From contig NZ_CP093342.1 in the NCBI RefSeq assembly GCF_022637555.1, positions 3,224,001 through 3,288,000 of the forward strand: a stretch of DNA of 64,000 bases. The letters run 5' to 3'. The notes under the pieces were generated by a model. The model did not search any database, was not told where the DNA came from, and saw nothing but the letters and a program-made list of their open reading frames with translations. Origin of the DNA: Microbacterium sp. H1-D42 (lineage in GTDB: Bacteria; Actinomycetota; Actinomycetes; Actinomycetales; Microbacteriaceae). A program made the translations under genes and the position numbers. Of the stretch, positions 43,927-53,383 are shown in pieces (the stretch's first letter is position 1; each line of letters opens with the position of its first letter).

Positions 43927-46497
43927 TCACTTCAGTACGAACTTGACCTGTGCGGTGTTGCCCGCGACATCGTGCACGGTCAGGGTGTTCTCGCCGCTGA
44001 CAGCACCCAGCGTGCCTGCCTTGACGGCGTTGACGTCCGACCACACGGCGTCCGTGAGATCCTTCTCGACGCCGTTGATATCGACGCGGTCGATCTTGCC
44101 CTGGTCGTGCAACTTGAAGCTGACGACGTCATAGCCGCTGTCGTCACCCTCCGTGAACTCAGCACCATCCTTCACAGTCGCCGTCGGGGCCGTGGTGTCG
44201 ATGGTGAATTCGTAGACACCGGTCGCCGAGGTGTTGCCGGCCACGTCCCTCGAGTTGTACTTGACGGTGTAGTCCCCGTCGGGGAGATCAAGCGCTGCCT
44301 TGTGACTGGCCGAGGTGGCGCCGTCGATCTTCGCCTGCGTGCTCTTGACGAGCGCACCGCCCTTGTAGACATTGGCGACGATGCGATCCAGTCCGCCACG
44401 GTCAGCGGCATCCACCCTCAACTCGACGCCGGAGTGAGGTCCGGCCGATGTCGGCGACACCAACACCGACACAGGGCGCTCGCCGTTCTCGGTCCGCGCG
44501 CCGGCTTCAGCCATGACGATCTTCGCCTCGCCCGGCCAGTCCTCTCGCTCCACCTCATTGAGGTCGACGTTGTCGGTCCAGTAGGTGCGGTACTCGGGCT
44601 CGCGCACGTACCGCTCGCGTCCACCGTCCCACCAGTTGCTGACGAAGTTCAGGTCAAGCGTGTTGAAGATCTCTGGCCCCTCGGTGTCGGCGTTGACGTA
44701 GATGTAGCGGCTGCTGCCGAGGATGACGTTCTCACGCGTCTCGATGTAGCGCGACCCCTGGTCGATGAGTATCCCGAACGTCTCGCGACTGTCGTAGATG
44801 TAGTTGCGCTCGATCACTGTTCCCTGGCTCGCTGACAGCGTGTAGATGCTGCCGCCATCGTGCATCTCGTTCTTGGTGTCGTAGATCAGGTTGTACGCGA
44901 CGTGGTTGTCACGGAACGTGGTCGGGGTGTCGTACACCGGCTGGTACTCGTAGAGCCCCGCATCCTTGTAGTACTGATTGCCGCCTGGGTCGTTGATGCC
45001 CCAGCCCCAGCCGATGTCGATGCCGTCGTACGGCAGGTCCGTCAGAGTGTTGTGACTGATCTCGGCACGCGTGACGTATGTGGACAGGATTCCGGCGCTG
45101 TCGCGATAGCCCTGACCGATCCGCGTGATCAGGTTGTCCTCGATGGTGACGTCGCTGACGATCATGCGTGCGTCAGTCGGGTGGTGCGCGTCCGGCTGGA
45201 TTCCGCCGACGACGATCCCCGAACCGGCGATCTCCTGGAACGTGTTTCCAGTGATGTCGATGTCCGCAGCTCCATAGCCCACGCCGGTCGCGTGTGCGTT
45301 GGGGTCCATGCCGACGCCGAGTCCGACGGAGCCGAGGCTCTCGAACGTGTTGCCAGCGAAGCCGATCCGAGATGCTGCCGAGACCTGCACAGCGGCCGGG
45401 ATCTGCCACCATTCGTTCCGGGTCTCCTCGAACTCAGGACAGCCGTCCTGGCACTCGGTCAGGTAGTCATCCGGCACGTCGTAGTCCTTCACGATGTGGG
45501 CACCACTCTGCTGATCGGCGTATCCCCACTTCGAGCTCGGCCGATTCCACGTGGTGTCGGCGAACGCGAGCCCCTCGAATCGGAGCCCTGTCACGGGCTT
45601 CGCGTAGGTTCCACCGACCTCGATCAGAGTCTCCAGGTGCGGCAGGCGCACGTCGAGCTCTGCCATGTCCTGTCCCGGCGCCGTCTTGTAGTAGACCTGA
45701 CCGTCATCAGAATCGAGGAACCACTCGCCAGCGCTCTCGAAGAACTCGTAGGCATTCGCGAGGTAGAGCGCCCCGCGGTTGTACGGAGACTTGAGGGTGT
45801 CGTAGCCGACGTTGTTGTTCTCCCACGCCGGCTGCACCATGTTGATGGTGTCGCCCTCGATCGAGGCGACCGGCGATACCCGGTCTGTGAACGAGCCCAT
45901 GCTGACGATCTCAAGAGAACCTTGATTCTGCAAGGCGCTGAGGTCGCCGAACCGGTCATCGAGCAAGTTGATGCCCTGGTCAGTCCACTCCAGGTGCGCC
46001 CGATCCTTCTTGTCCTGCGCGAGCAGCATCTGGGTGCGTTTCGCGGACTTGCCATCCACGTACAGCTGACGCGACTGCGTACCAGGGGCCACGTCAGCAA
46101 CCCAGATGTTCGCAGCGGCATCATGCAGCCGCCAGCCGGAGACCTCGTCTCCTCCTGAGAGGACGACCTTCTCACCGGCTGCGGCCGCCCACGTCACCGT
46201 GTGGCCGTCACGCCCGCCGTCCTTCGAATCGAACCGCAGTGGCTCATCCAATTCATACGTGCCGCCGGCCAGGATGACACGGACGTCCTGCTTCGCCCCC
46301 TTGTTCTTCACGAACTTCTTGGCGGCCGCGATGCTCTTCACCACCTTGTCGCCGCTGGGCGCAGAGGCTTTGCCGTCGGGGGCGACCACAACGGTCAGTT
46401 CATCTGCCGAGGCCAGCGCAGGCGAGGCCGCAATGACTCCGGTTGCTGTCAGTGCTATCGCAGCGAAGATCGCTGGATAGCGATGGGGAATCTTCAT
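43927..46497 (-). CDS. Secreted right-handed beta-helix polysaccharide-active protein with Ig-like C-terminus
   Basis: This is an 856-residue exported protein. The ATG at 46497 begins a signal peptide (MKIPHRYPAIFAAIALTATG, cleavage after ALASA); about 30 in-frame upstream residues are not signal-like. The mature protein opens LTVVVAPDGKASAPSGDKVV, then a long beta-helix with turns such as RIGFAGNTFESLGSVGLGVGMDP and DVTIEDNLITRIGQGY. The last 170 residues hold Ig-like modules (DLPDGDYTVKYNSRDVAGN, NTLTVHDVAGNTAQ). It is related in design to the 18914 protein. It is probably a glycan hydrolase or lyase acting outside the cell; the exact family is unsure. Similar palindromic terminators flank both ends. 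Confidence 0.8.
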   Translation of the reverse strand: MKIPHRYPAIFAAIALTATGVIAASPALASADELTVVVAPDGKASAPSGDKVVKSIAAAKKFVKNKGAKQDVRVILAGGTYELDEPLRFDSKDGGRDGHTVTWAAAAGEKVVLSGGDEVSGWRLHDAAANIWVADVAPGTQSRQLYVDGKSAKRTQMLLAQDKKDRAHLEWTDQGINLLDDRFGDLSALQNQGSLEIVSMGSFTDRVSPVASIEGDTINMVQPAWENNNVGYDTLKSPYNRGALYLANAYEFFESAGEWFLDSDDGQVYYKTAPGQDMAELDVRLPHLETLIEVGGTYAKPVTGLRFEGLAFADTTWNRPSSKWGYADQQSGAHIVKDYDVPDDYLTECQDGCPEFEETRNEWWQIPAAVQVSAASRIGFAGNTFESLGSVGLGVGMDPNAHATGVGYGAADIDITGNTFQEIAGSGIVVGGIQPDAHHPTDARMIVSDVTIEDNLITRIGQGYRDSAGILSTYVTRAEISHNTLTDLPYDGIDIGWGWGINDPGGNQYYKDAGLYEYQPVYDTPTTFRDNHVAYNLIYDTKNEMHDGGSIYTLSASQGTVIERNYIYDSRETFGILIDQGSRYIETRENVILGSSRYIYVNADTEGPEIFNTLDLNFVSNWWDGGRERYVREPEYRTYWTDNVDLNEVEREDWPGEAKIVMAEAGARTENGERPVSVLVSPTSAGPHSGVELRVDAADRGGLDRIVANVYKGGALVKSTQAKIDGATSASHKAALDLPDGDYTVKYNSRDVAGNTSATGVYEFTIDTTAPTATVKDGAEFTEGDDSGYDVVSFKLHDQGKIDRVDINGVEKDLTDAVWSDVNAVKAGTLGAVSGENTLTVHDVAGNTAQVKFVLK

Positions 46498-46580
46498 CGA
46501 TACAACTCCATTGTCGGAAGTAAACATCATACGACCGACAACGTACAGGTTCATTTGATCGAAGACAAGGGTCCAGCCAC

Positions 46581-46664
46581 GCCGCAACTCCGGAGAGCAA
46601 CGACAAAGCCGCCGGATTCGAGCCCGATCGGACTCGAATCCGGCGGCTTCTCCGGAGTTGCGGC
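46581..46664 (-). terminator. Nested double hairpin, terminator copy 2
   Basis: The inner stem AAGCCGCCGGATTCGAG pairs perfectly over 17 bases around CCCGATCGGA. The outer 16-base arms GCCGCAACTCCGGAGA and its complement enclose it, with a nine-base bulge on one side (46597-46605). It lies just beyond the helicase stop and should end that transcript; it may also act on the opposite strand. Confidence 0.8.
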
Positions 46665-46669
46665 AGGGC

Positions 46670-48970
46670 TCAGGCGGTGAGCTCTGCGGCGGTCAGCACG
46701 CGACCGGTGATCTCATCGATCACGTCGTCGCCGGGTGCGGCCTGCTCGAACGGCGCGTCGATCTCGGCGCGGTTCAGCAGATCCTCCATGCGGCGCCGAC
46801 GCTGACGGGTGATCAGCGTGACCACGCGGCCCGAACGACCGGCACGGCCGGTGCGGCCCGAGCGGTGCAGGTACGTCTTGTACTCGTCGGGAGCGTCGGC
46901 CTGCACGACCAGGTCGATGTCGTCGACGTGGATGCCGCGGGCGGCGACATCCGTGGCGACGAGCACCTGCACCTTGCCCGCGGTGAGCTTCTGCAGGTTG
47001 CGGGTGCGCTTGGCCTGGTTCAGATCACCGTGCAGCGAGACGGCGGCGATACCGGCGTCCTCGAACTGCTCAGCGAGCATCTCGGCATAGGCGCGAGTGC
47101 GCGCGAAGACGAGGGTCTGCCCCTCGCGGTCGACCAGCGACGTGAGCACCTCGGCCTTGTCGCGGTGCTCGATGACGAGCACACGGTGCTCGATCGTGCC
47201 GGAGTTCTGATCCTCACCGGCGACCTCGTACACAGCAGGATCCACCAGGAACTCGTCCACGAGCGCTGCGACCTCGCGGTCGAGCGTCGCCGAGAACAGC
47301 AGCTTCTGGCTGCCATCGGCCGTCTTGCGCAGGATGCGCTGCACCGGCTCGACGAAGCCGAGCTCGGTCATGTGGTCGGCCTCGTCGAGCACGGCGACCC
47401 GCACGTCGGAGAGGTCGAGCTTGCGCTGCTCGATGAGGTCCTCGATGCGACCAGGGGTGCCGATGATGATGTCGACGCCCTTCTTCAGCGCACCGACCTG
47501 GCGGGCCTGCGGCACACCGCCGTAGATCTGCGTGGTGAACAGGCCGACGCTGCGCGCGATGGGCTGGATCGTGCGGTCGATCTGCAGAGCCAGCTCGCGG
47601 GTCGGGGCAAGGATGATGGCGCGCGGCTTGCGGCCGATCTCGCGACGGGTACCCGCCTGTGACTTCAGGATGCGCTCGACGAGCGGCGCGCCGAAGGCGA
47701 TGGTCTTGCCAGAGCCGGTGCGGCCGCGGCCGAGCACATCGCGCCCTTCGAGCACAGCGGGGATGGACGCCGCCTGAATCGGGAACGGCGTCTCTGCGCC
47801 CATGTTGCGCAGCACCTCGACGATGTTCGAGCCGAGCCCGAGGTCGGCGAAGGTCACATCTGCGACCTCGGTCGCCTGCACGGCCTTGGCCTCGAGACGC
47901 TCGTGCACGACGTCGTCCTGCTGCTCGTGCTTCTTGACGGTCTCGGTGCGGTTCCAGTCGCTGCGGCTCGGACGGTCCTCGCGGTTCTGGCGCGCCGGAC
48001 GGTCGCTGCGGTCCGCACGGTCGTAGCGCGGCTTCTCGTCACGCCCCTGACGCGAGAAGTCGCGGTCGTCGCGACGGGGACGGTCATCGCGGCGCTGGTA
48101 GCCGGCGCGGTCGTCACGGTTCTGACGGTCGTCACGGCCAGCGCGGTCGTCACGGGTCGGACGGTCGCCGTACGACGGGCGATCATTGCGCTCGAAGCGC
48201 GGACGCTCGCTGCGCTGGCGGTCGTCACGGGCCGGACGGTCGCCGTACGACGGACGGTCGGAGCGCGGACGCTCATCACGACGCTCGTAGCCACCACGAC
48301 CACCGCGGTCGTCGCGGTTCTGACGGTCATCGCGGTCGTACCGCGGGCGCTCAGAAGTGCGGCCGTAGCCACCGCGGTCATCGCGCGCCGGACGGTCGCT
48401 GCGGTCGTAACGCGGGCGGTCGTTGCGGTCGGGCTGCGGACGGGCGTTGCCACCGCGGTCATTGCGGTCGAACCGCGGACGCTCGCTGCGGTCGAAGCCG
48501 CCACGCGCACCGGCGCGCTCGTCGCGACGCGGGCGGTCGTCGAAGCGGCGCTCGCCGCGCTCTTCGAAGCGACGCCCACCGAAGCCGCGGTCGTCACGGT
48601 CATTGCGGTGGTGCGGGGCCTCGCGGCGCCCGGACTCGGCACGGTTGCGGATGCCGCGCGCCTCGTCACGGCCGGCACGCTCGGAGTCGGTCCAGCGACG
48701 CTTCGGAGCGGCTCCGCCTGCCTCGGCAGCGCGGTAACCGCGGTGCTTGGGGCTGACGCTGCCCGGGCGACGGTCAGCGCTGCGGCCGTCGCTCGAGTAG
48801 GAGCGGCGCTCACCGGCATCCGACCGCTCATCGCGACCCGTGGGTCGACCTGAGGGGCGACCCCCGTCGCGACCGCCGGCATGACGATCGTGGAACGACG
48901 TCTTCTTGGCGAAACGCGGCTCGAAGTTGCGGGACGGGCGTCCGCCCTTGGGCTTGCCATTCTTGGGCAT
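46670..48970 (-). CDS. DEAD-box RNA helicase with long Arg/Asp-rich N-terminal region
   Basis: This is a 766-residue ATP-dependent RNA helicase. The core begins near residue 365 (TFADLGLGSNIVEVLRNMG, Q motif FPIQ). It has motif I GRTGSGKT near 415, PTRELALQI, GTPGR, LDEADHM near 527, LFSATLD, ATDVAARGIHVDDID and HRSGRTGRAGRSG. Residues about 35-345 are low-complexity and charged, with repeated units such as RPSYGDRP and RDDRxxRDDR. In known DEAD-box proteins such tails bind RNA and drive condensate formation, but they are more often C-terminal. Likely roles are ribosome assembly and cold adaptation. A 234-base leader precedes it. Confidence 0.9.
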   Translation of the reverse strand: MPKNGKPKGGRPSRNFEPRFAKKTSFHDRHAGGRDGGRPSGRPTGRDERSDAGERRSYSSDGRSADRRPGSVSPKHRGYRAAEAGGAAPKRRWTDSERAGRDEARGIRNRAESGRREAPHHRNDRDDRGFGGRRFEERGERRFDDRPRRDERAGARGGFDRSERPRFDRNDRGGNARPQPDRNDRPRYDRSDRPARDDRGGYGRTSERPRYDRDDRQNRDDRGGRGGYERRDERPRSDRPSYGDRPARDDRQRSERPRFERNDRPSYGDRPTRDDRAGRDDRQNRDDRAGYQRRDDRPRRDDRDFSRQGRDEKPRYDRADRSDRPARQNREDRPSRSDWNRTETVKKHEQQDDVVHERLEAKAVQATEVADVTFADLGLGSNIVEVLRNMGAETPFPIQAASIPAVLEGRDVLGRGRTGSGKTIAFGAPLVERILKSQAGTRREIGRKPRAIILAPTRELALQIDRTIQPIARSVGLFTTQIYGGVPQARQVGALKKGVDIIIGTPGRIEDLIEQRKLDLSDVRVAVLDEADHMTELGFVEPVQRILRKTADGSQKLLFSATLDREVAALVDEFLVDPAVYEVAGEDQNSGTIEHRVLVIEHRDKAEVLTSLVDREGQTLVFARTRAYAEMLAEQFEDAGIAAVSLHGDLNQAKRTRNLQKLTAGKVQVLVATDVAARGIHVDDIDLVVQADAPDEYKTYLHRSGRTGRAGRSGRVVTLITRQRRRRMEDLLNRAEIDAPFEQAAPGDDVIDEITGRVLTAAELTA

Positions 48971-49078
48971 GGGTGTTTCCTGACTGTCTCTGACACGAGA
49001 ACAGCGCCCGCGGGCGGCGCACAGAGATCAGCGCACGGCGGACATACCCGGGCATTCGTCGGCCGGGGCCATTCATGT

Positions 49079-49096
49079 GATGGTTTATGAACCATC
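49079..49096. repeat. Short inverted repeat in the helicase upstream region
   Basis: GATGGTT-TATG-AACCATC has perfect seven-base arms. It lies in the 234-base gap between the divergent helicase and aldose-epimerase genes, 109 bases from both starts. It could be an operator or an mRNA leader hairpin. Nothing else was recognised in this gap. Confidence 0.45.
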
Positions 49097-49204
49097 GGCC
49101 CCTGGGCTCACACTTTGAAACGTCCCGCGATACGCGGGTGCCCGAAGCCGACGCCCTATGTTATCGGGCTCACCTGGGAGAGTCCCCAGCCGTACGATGA
49201 CAGG

Positions 49205-50107
49205 ATGACCTCTCCCACCGGCATCCAGATCCACCTGAGCCGCGGCACCGTCGCCGCACAGATCGCACAGGTCGGCGCCTCGCTGCGGCACCTCGCCGTC
49301 GACGGAGTGGACATCGTGCCGCCGTACCCGAACGACCAGCCCACGCCGGCATGCTCCGGTGTGGTGCTCGCGCCGTGGCCGAACCGCATCCGCGATGGCA
49401 TCTGGCAAGACGGCGGCACCACCCGCGCACTCGCGATCACCGAGCCCAACCTGCGCAACGCCAGCCACGGGCTGCTGCGCTTCACCGCCTACGAGGTGGC
49501 CGCCCGGACGGAGGAATCCGTCACGCTGGCCGCGGTGGTCGTGCCGCAGACCGGGTACCCCTACCTCGTCGAGACGAGCGTCACGTACGCGCTGTCGGAT
49601 GCCGGCATCGACGTCACGCACACGCTGACGAACCGCTCACAGACGCCCGCCCCGGTGGCGCTCGGCACGCACCCGTTCATCACGATCGGCGATGTCGATC
49701 CGCATGATCTCGTGCTGCGCATCCCGGCAGAGACCTACTTCGAGACCGATGACCGTCTGCTGCCGATCGGCGAGTCCCCGGTGGCGATCGGAACCGACCT
49801 GCGTGAAGGTCGCCGCCTCGGCGACATCGAGCTCGACACCGCCTTCGCGAACCTGCGCCGCGATGCTGATGGGCTGGTCCGCACCACCCTCACCGCCCCC
49901 GACGGGCGCGTCGTCACCCTGCACCAGGGCGAGGGGTTCGACTACATCCAGTCGTACACGGCATCGGACTACCCAGGGCAGGCACGCGCGGTGGCAGTCG
50001 AGCCGATGACCGGCCCCGCCGAGTCGTTCAACTCCGGCCGCGGCCTGCGCCGTCTCGCGCCCGGCGAGACGTGGACGCTGCACTGGGGCATCCACTTCAC
50101 ACACTGA
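49205..50107 (+). CDS. Aldose 1-epimerase family protein
   Basis: This is a 300-residue beta-sandwich protein of the galactose mutarotase-like fold. The catalytic-region segments are VVLAPWPNRIRDGIW, NASHGLLRFTAYEV (His) and ALGTHPFI (His), and the C-terminal part has VAVEPMTGPAESFNSG, whose Glu is the likely base. The ATG at 49205 is preceded by a GACAGG-type site, and the fold starts there. It probably interconverts hexose anomers. It stands alone, divergent from the helicase gene. Confidence 0.9.
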   Translation: MTSPTGIQIHLSRGTVAAQIAQVGASLRHLAVDGVDIVPPYPNDQPTPACSGVVLAPWPNRIRDGIWQDGGTTRALAITEPNLRNASHGLLRFTAYEVAARTEESVTLAAVVVPQTGYPYLVETSVTYALSDAGIDVTHTLTNRSQTPAPVALGTHPFITIGDVDPHDLVLRIPAETYFETDDRLLPIGESPVAIGTDLREGRRLGDIELDTAFANLRRDADGLVRTTLTAPDGRVVTLHQGEGFDYIQSYTASDYPGQARAVAVEPMTGPAESFNSGRGLRRLAPGETWTLHWGIHFTH

Positions 50108-50140
50108 TCCGGTGCTGCGCCTGTCGTTCCGCGCGGAGCG

Positions 50141-53100
50141 CTAGTGGGATGCCAAGGGCGGGATGCCGCGCGAGCGGAGGTCCCGACGGGTGAGTGCGTG
50201 CTCCTCTGTCGCGCCCTCGTCGGCGGCTTCGATCGCGTCAGCATCCGAATCCGGGCCCGAGTCTGGGCCCGCATCGACAGCATCCGACCCGTCCTCGCCA
50301 CCGGCGCGACGTGCTCGGCGACGCTCGCGCGCGCCCTCGACGAGGTTGTACAGCGTCGGCAGCACGATCAGCGTCAGCACGGTCGATGACACCAGGCCGC
50401 CGATCACGACGATCGCGAGCGGCTGCGAGATGAATCCGGTGTGACCGGTGATGCCCAGCGCCATCGGCGTCAGCGCGAAGATCGTCGCGAGAGCCGTCAT
50501 CAGGATCGGTCGCAGACGCTTCTCGCCACCGGCCATGACCGCGTCATGCGCCGAGAGCCCCTTCTCGCGATACTGGTTCACCAGGTCGACGAGCACGATC
50601 GCGTTCGTCACCACGATGCCGATCAGCATCAGCACGCCGATGAGCGAGGCGACGCCGAGCGGCACACCCGTGATGATCTGCAGCAGGATCGCGCCGGTCG
50701 CCGCGAACGGCACCGACACCAGCAGCAGCAGCGGCTGACGCAGCGACTTGAACGTCGCCACCATCACGACGTACACGATCAGGATCGCCGCGAGCATCGC
50801 CAGGCCGAGCTGCGAGAAAGCGTCGGCCTGCTGGGTGGCGACGCCGCCGATCTCGACGCCGGCGCCGGCCGGCAGCTTGACGGCATCCATCGCCGCCGTG
50901 ACCGACGCGGTCGCCACAGCGAGATCGTCGGATGCCGGTGGCACGGTCACCGTGGCGGTGCGAGTGCCCTTCTGCGTGGTGATCGAGGTCGGACCCTCGC
51001 GCTTCTCGATCGTCGCGATGTCCTGCAGCTGCACAGGTCCGAGCGGAGTCTGGATCATCAGCTCCTGCAGCGCGGCGACCGTGGTCGGCGGCTCAGGATC
51101 GGCGAGGTACACCGTCAGCGCGGTGTCGTCGATCTCGACCGAGCCGATCTGCTGCGGACGCATGGCATCCGAGACCATCGACCCGACCGCGACCTCGGAC
51201 AGCCCGTGCTGCGCGGCCTTGTCGCGGTCGACGACCACGGCGATGTACGGCAGCGATGCGGCGAGGTTGTCGCTGACCTGGCCGATGCCGTCGCGCCCGT
51301 CGAGCTCCTTGACCATGGCGTCCGTCGCGGTCTGCAGGTCGGCGCCGTTCGCGGCGGTGACTGTGATCGCGATGTCAGTCGATCCGAAGCCCGTGGCGCC
51401 GGCCACCGAGATGTCGCCCACGTCCTCGAGACCGTCGACGGCGTCCTGCACGTCAGCGCGGAGCTGCTCCTGGTCCACGTCGGGATCGGTCTGGATCGAG
51501 TAGGTGATGCCCGCTCCACCCGAGAATGCATCGCGCAGAGCCGATCCGCTGGAGCCGATCGACACCTGCACGTGCTCGATGCCGTCGACGCCGCTGAGGG
51601 CATCCTCCACCTTCGCGGCGGAGTCGGACTCGGCCTGCAGGCTGGCGGTCGGGCCGAGGTCCTGCGTGACGGTCATGGTGTTCTGTCCCGAGTCGCTGAG
51701 GAAGTTCACCTTCATCAGCGGCGCGAGCGCCAGGGTGCCTGCCAGCACGACGACGGCGAGCGCGACAGTGGTCAGCGAGTGCTTGAGCGTCCAGCTCAGG
51801 ATCGGGCGGTACGCCCGCTGCAACCGCGTCGGCGGTGCTTCCGGCGCCTCGGGGTCGACCCGGTTGCCGTTCTCGTCGAGCAGCGGCTTGCCCGGCCTGA
51901 GGAACCAGTACGCCAGCACCGGAACGATGGTCAGCGCGACCAGCAGTGACGCCGCCATCGCGATCGTGACGGTCATCGCGAAGGGCCGGAACAGCTCGCC
52001 GACCATGTCGCCGACGAACACGATGGGAAGGAACACCGCGACCGTCGTGATCGTCGACGCGGTGATGGCGGATGCCACTTCGCGCACGGCCAGACGGATC
52101 GCATCCCCCTTGTCGGCGCCCTCGACGTAATGTCGCTTGATGTTCTCGATGACGACGATCGAGTCGTCGACGACGCGTCCGATGGCGATGGTGAGAGCAC
52201 CGAGCGTCAGCACGTTCAGCGAGTAGCCGAACGCCTGCAGTCCGATGAAGGTGATGAGCACCGAGGTCGGGATCGAGATCGCGGTGACCAAGGTCGAGCG
52301 GATCGACATCAGGAACACCAGGATCACGATCACGGCGAACAGAAGGCCGAGCAGGCCCTCCTCCGCCATCGTGTCGATGGACTGCTGGATGAACGGCGCC
52401 TGGTCGAAGACCACCGTGAAGGTGGCATCAGGGAAGGATTCCCGCATGTCGTCGAGCGCCGACAGCACGCCGGTGGAGACCTCGACGGTGTTGGCGGCCG
52501 GCAGCTTCGTCACGGCGATCGAGAGGGCGTCCTTGCCGTCCACGCGCGAGATCGAGGTGATCGGGTCGGCCTCCTGCTTCACCGATGCGACGTCGCCGAC
52601 CGTGACCGGATCTGCCCCTGGGGTGCCGGCGCCGACCAGCGGCAGCTGCGCGATCTCGTCGGCGGATTCGAGCTTGGCGCCGGTCTGCACGGTGAACGTG
52701 TCATCGCCCTCGGTGAGCGATCCGCCTGGGAACAGCACGCCGTTCTGCTGCAGCGCCTGGGTGATCATCTGCGGCGTCGCCTGGTGCTGAGCGAGCTTCG
52801 CGTCGTCGGGCGTGACGGTGACGCGCTGACCGGTGCCGCCGACGATCTCGGCGGCGTTGACGCCCTTGACGTCCTCGAGCTTGGGGATGACCACGTTCTC
52901 GAGATCGGTCTGCGCGGTCTCGAGGTCGTCGAATCCGGTGACCGCGATCTGGATCACCGGGAAGTCGTCGATCGACACCGACAGCACCTGCGGGCTGACG
53001 TCGTCCGGCAGCTGCTGGGCGATGCGGTTGATCGCCTGCTGCATCTTCTGCTCGGCCGTGGCGAGGTTGGTGCCGTAGGTGAACATCGCCTGCACGATCG

Positions 53101-53368
53101 ACGCGTTGGTCGTGCTCGTCGCGGTCGTCGACTCCAGCCCGGGCACACCCTGCACGGCCTGCTCGATCGGCGTCGAGACGTCGTTCTCGACCACCTCGGG
53201 CGAAGCGCCGGGGTAACTGGTCATGACCACGAGCGCCGGCAGCTCGAGCGAGGGGATGAGCTCCTGCTTGAGGTTGGTGAGGGCGAGCCCGCCGAAGACG
53301 GCGGCCACGATCGTGATGAGCGCGATGAGTGCGCGGTTGCGCAGGCTCAGGACGGAGAGGTTCGACAT
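50141..53368 (-). CDS. RND-family efflux transporter permease (SwrC/AcrB-like)
   Basis: This 1075-residue pump has the RND pattern: an N-terminal helix (RNRALIALITIVAAVFGGLAL), two large extracytoplasmic loops and two sets of six helices. The proton-relay Asp pair is in IAIGRVVDDSIVVIENIKRH, and KGDAIRLAV follows. The first 45 residues and PGASPEVVENDVSTPIEQAV match the HAE1/SwrC type. No periplasmic adaptor gene is next to it, as is usual for Gram-positive RND pumps. The TetR gene 15 bases upstream reads into it and probably represses it. Substrates may be hydrophobic drugs or surfactants. Confidence 0.93.
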   Translation of the reverse strand: MSNLSVLSLRNRALIALITIVAAVFGGLALTNLKQELIPSLELPALVVMTSYPGASPEVVENDVSTPIEQAVQGVPGLESTTATSTTNASIVQAMFTYGTNLATAEQKMQQAINRIAQQLPDDVSPQVLSVSIDDFPVIQIAVTGFDDLETAQTDLENVVIPKLEDVKGVNAAEIVGGTGQRVTVTPDDAKLAQHQATPQMITQALQQNGVLFPGGSLTEGDDTFTVQTGAKLESADEIAQLPLVGAGTPGADPVTVGDVASVKQEADPITSISRVDGKDALSIAVTKLPAANTVEVSTGVLSALDDMRESFPDATFTVVFDQAPFIQQSIDTMAEEGLLGLLFAVIVILVFLMSIRSTLVTAISIPTSVLITFIGLQAFGYSLNVLTLGALTIAIGRVVDDSIVVIENIKRHYVEGADKGDAIRLAVREVASAITASTITTVAVFLPIVFVGDMVGELFRPFAMTVTIAMAASLLVALTIVPVLAYWFLRPGKPLLDENGNRVDPEAPEAPPTRLQRAYRPILSWTLKHSLTTVALAVVVLAGTLALAPLMKVNFLSDSGQNTMTVTQDLGPTASLQAESDSAAKVEDALSGVDGIEHVQVSIGSSGSALRDAFSGGAGITYSIQTDPDVDQEQLRADVQDAVDGLEDVGDISVAGATGFGSTDIAITVTAANGADLQTATDAMVKELDGRDGIGQVSDNLAASLPYIAVVVDRDKAAQHGLSEVAVGSMVSDAMRPQQIGSVEIDDTALTVYLADPEPPTTVAALQELMIQTPLGPVQLQDIATIEKREGPTSITTQKGTRTATVTVPPASDDLAVATASVTAAMDAVKLPAGAGVEIGGVATQQADAFSQLGLAMLAAILIVYVVMVATFKSLRQPLLLLVSVPFAATGAILLQIITGVPLGVASLIGVLMLIGIVVTNAIVLVDLVNQYREKGLSAHDAVMAGGEKRLRPILMTALATIFALTPMALGITGHTGFISQPLAIVVIGGLVSSTVLTLIVLPTLYNLVEGARERRRARRAGGEDGSDAVDAGPDSGPDSDADAIEAADEGATEEHALTRRDLRSRGIPPLASH

Positions 53369-53383
53369 ATGCGGTTCTCTTGA

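Noticed and set aside
46498-46587. Longer start for the second beta-helix protein
   Set aside because: The 30 additional residues are not signal-like and would place the hydrophobic leader internally.
47903-48853. Hydrophobic Val/Thr/Ala-rich frame opposite the helicase N-terminus
   Set aside because: It is the complement of the Arg/Asp repeat region. The apparent membrane protein arises from reading GTC/ACG codons on the other strand.
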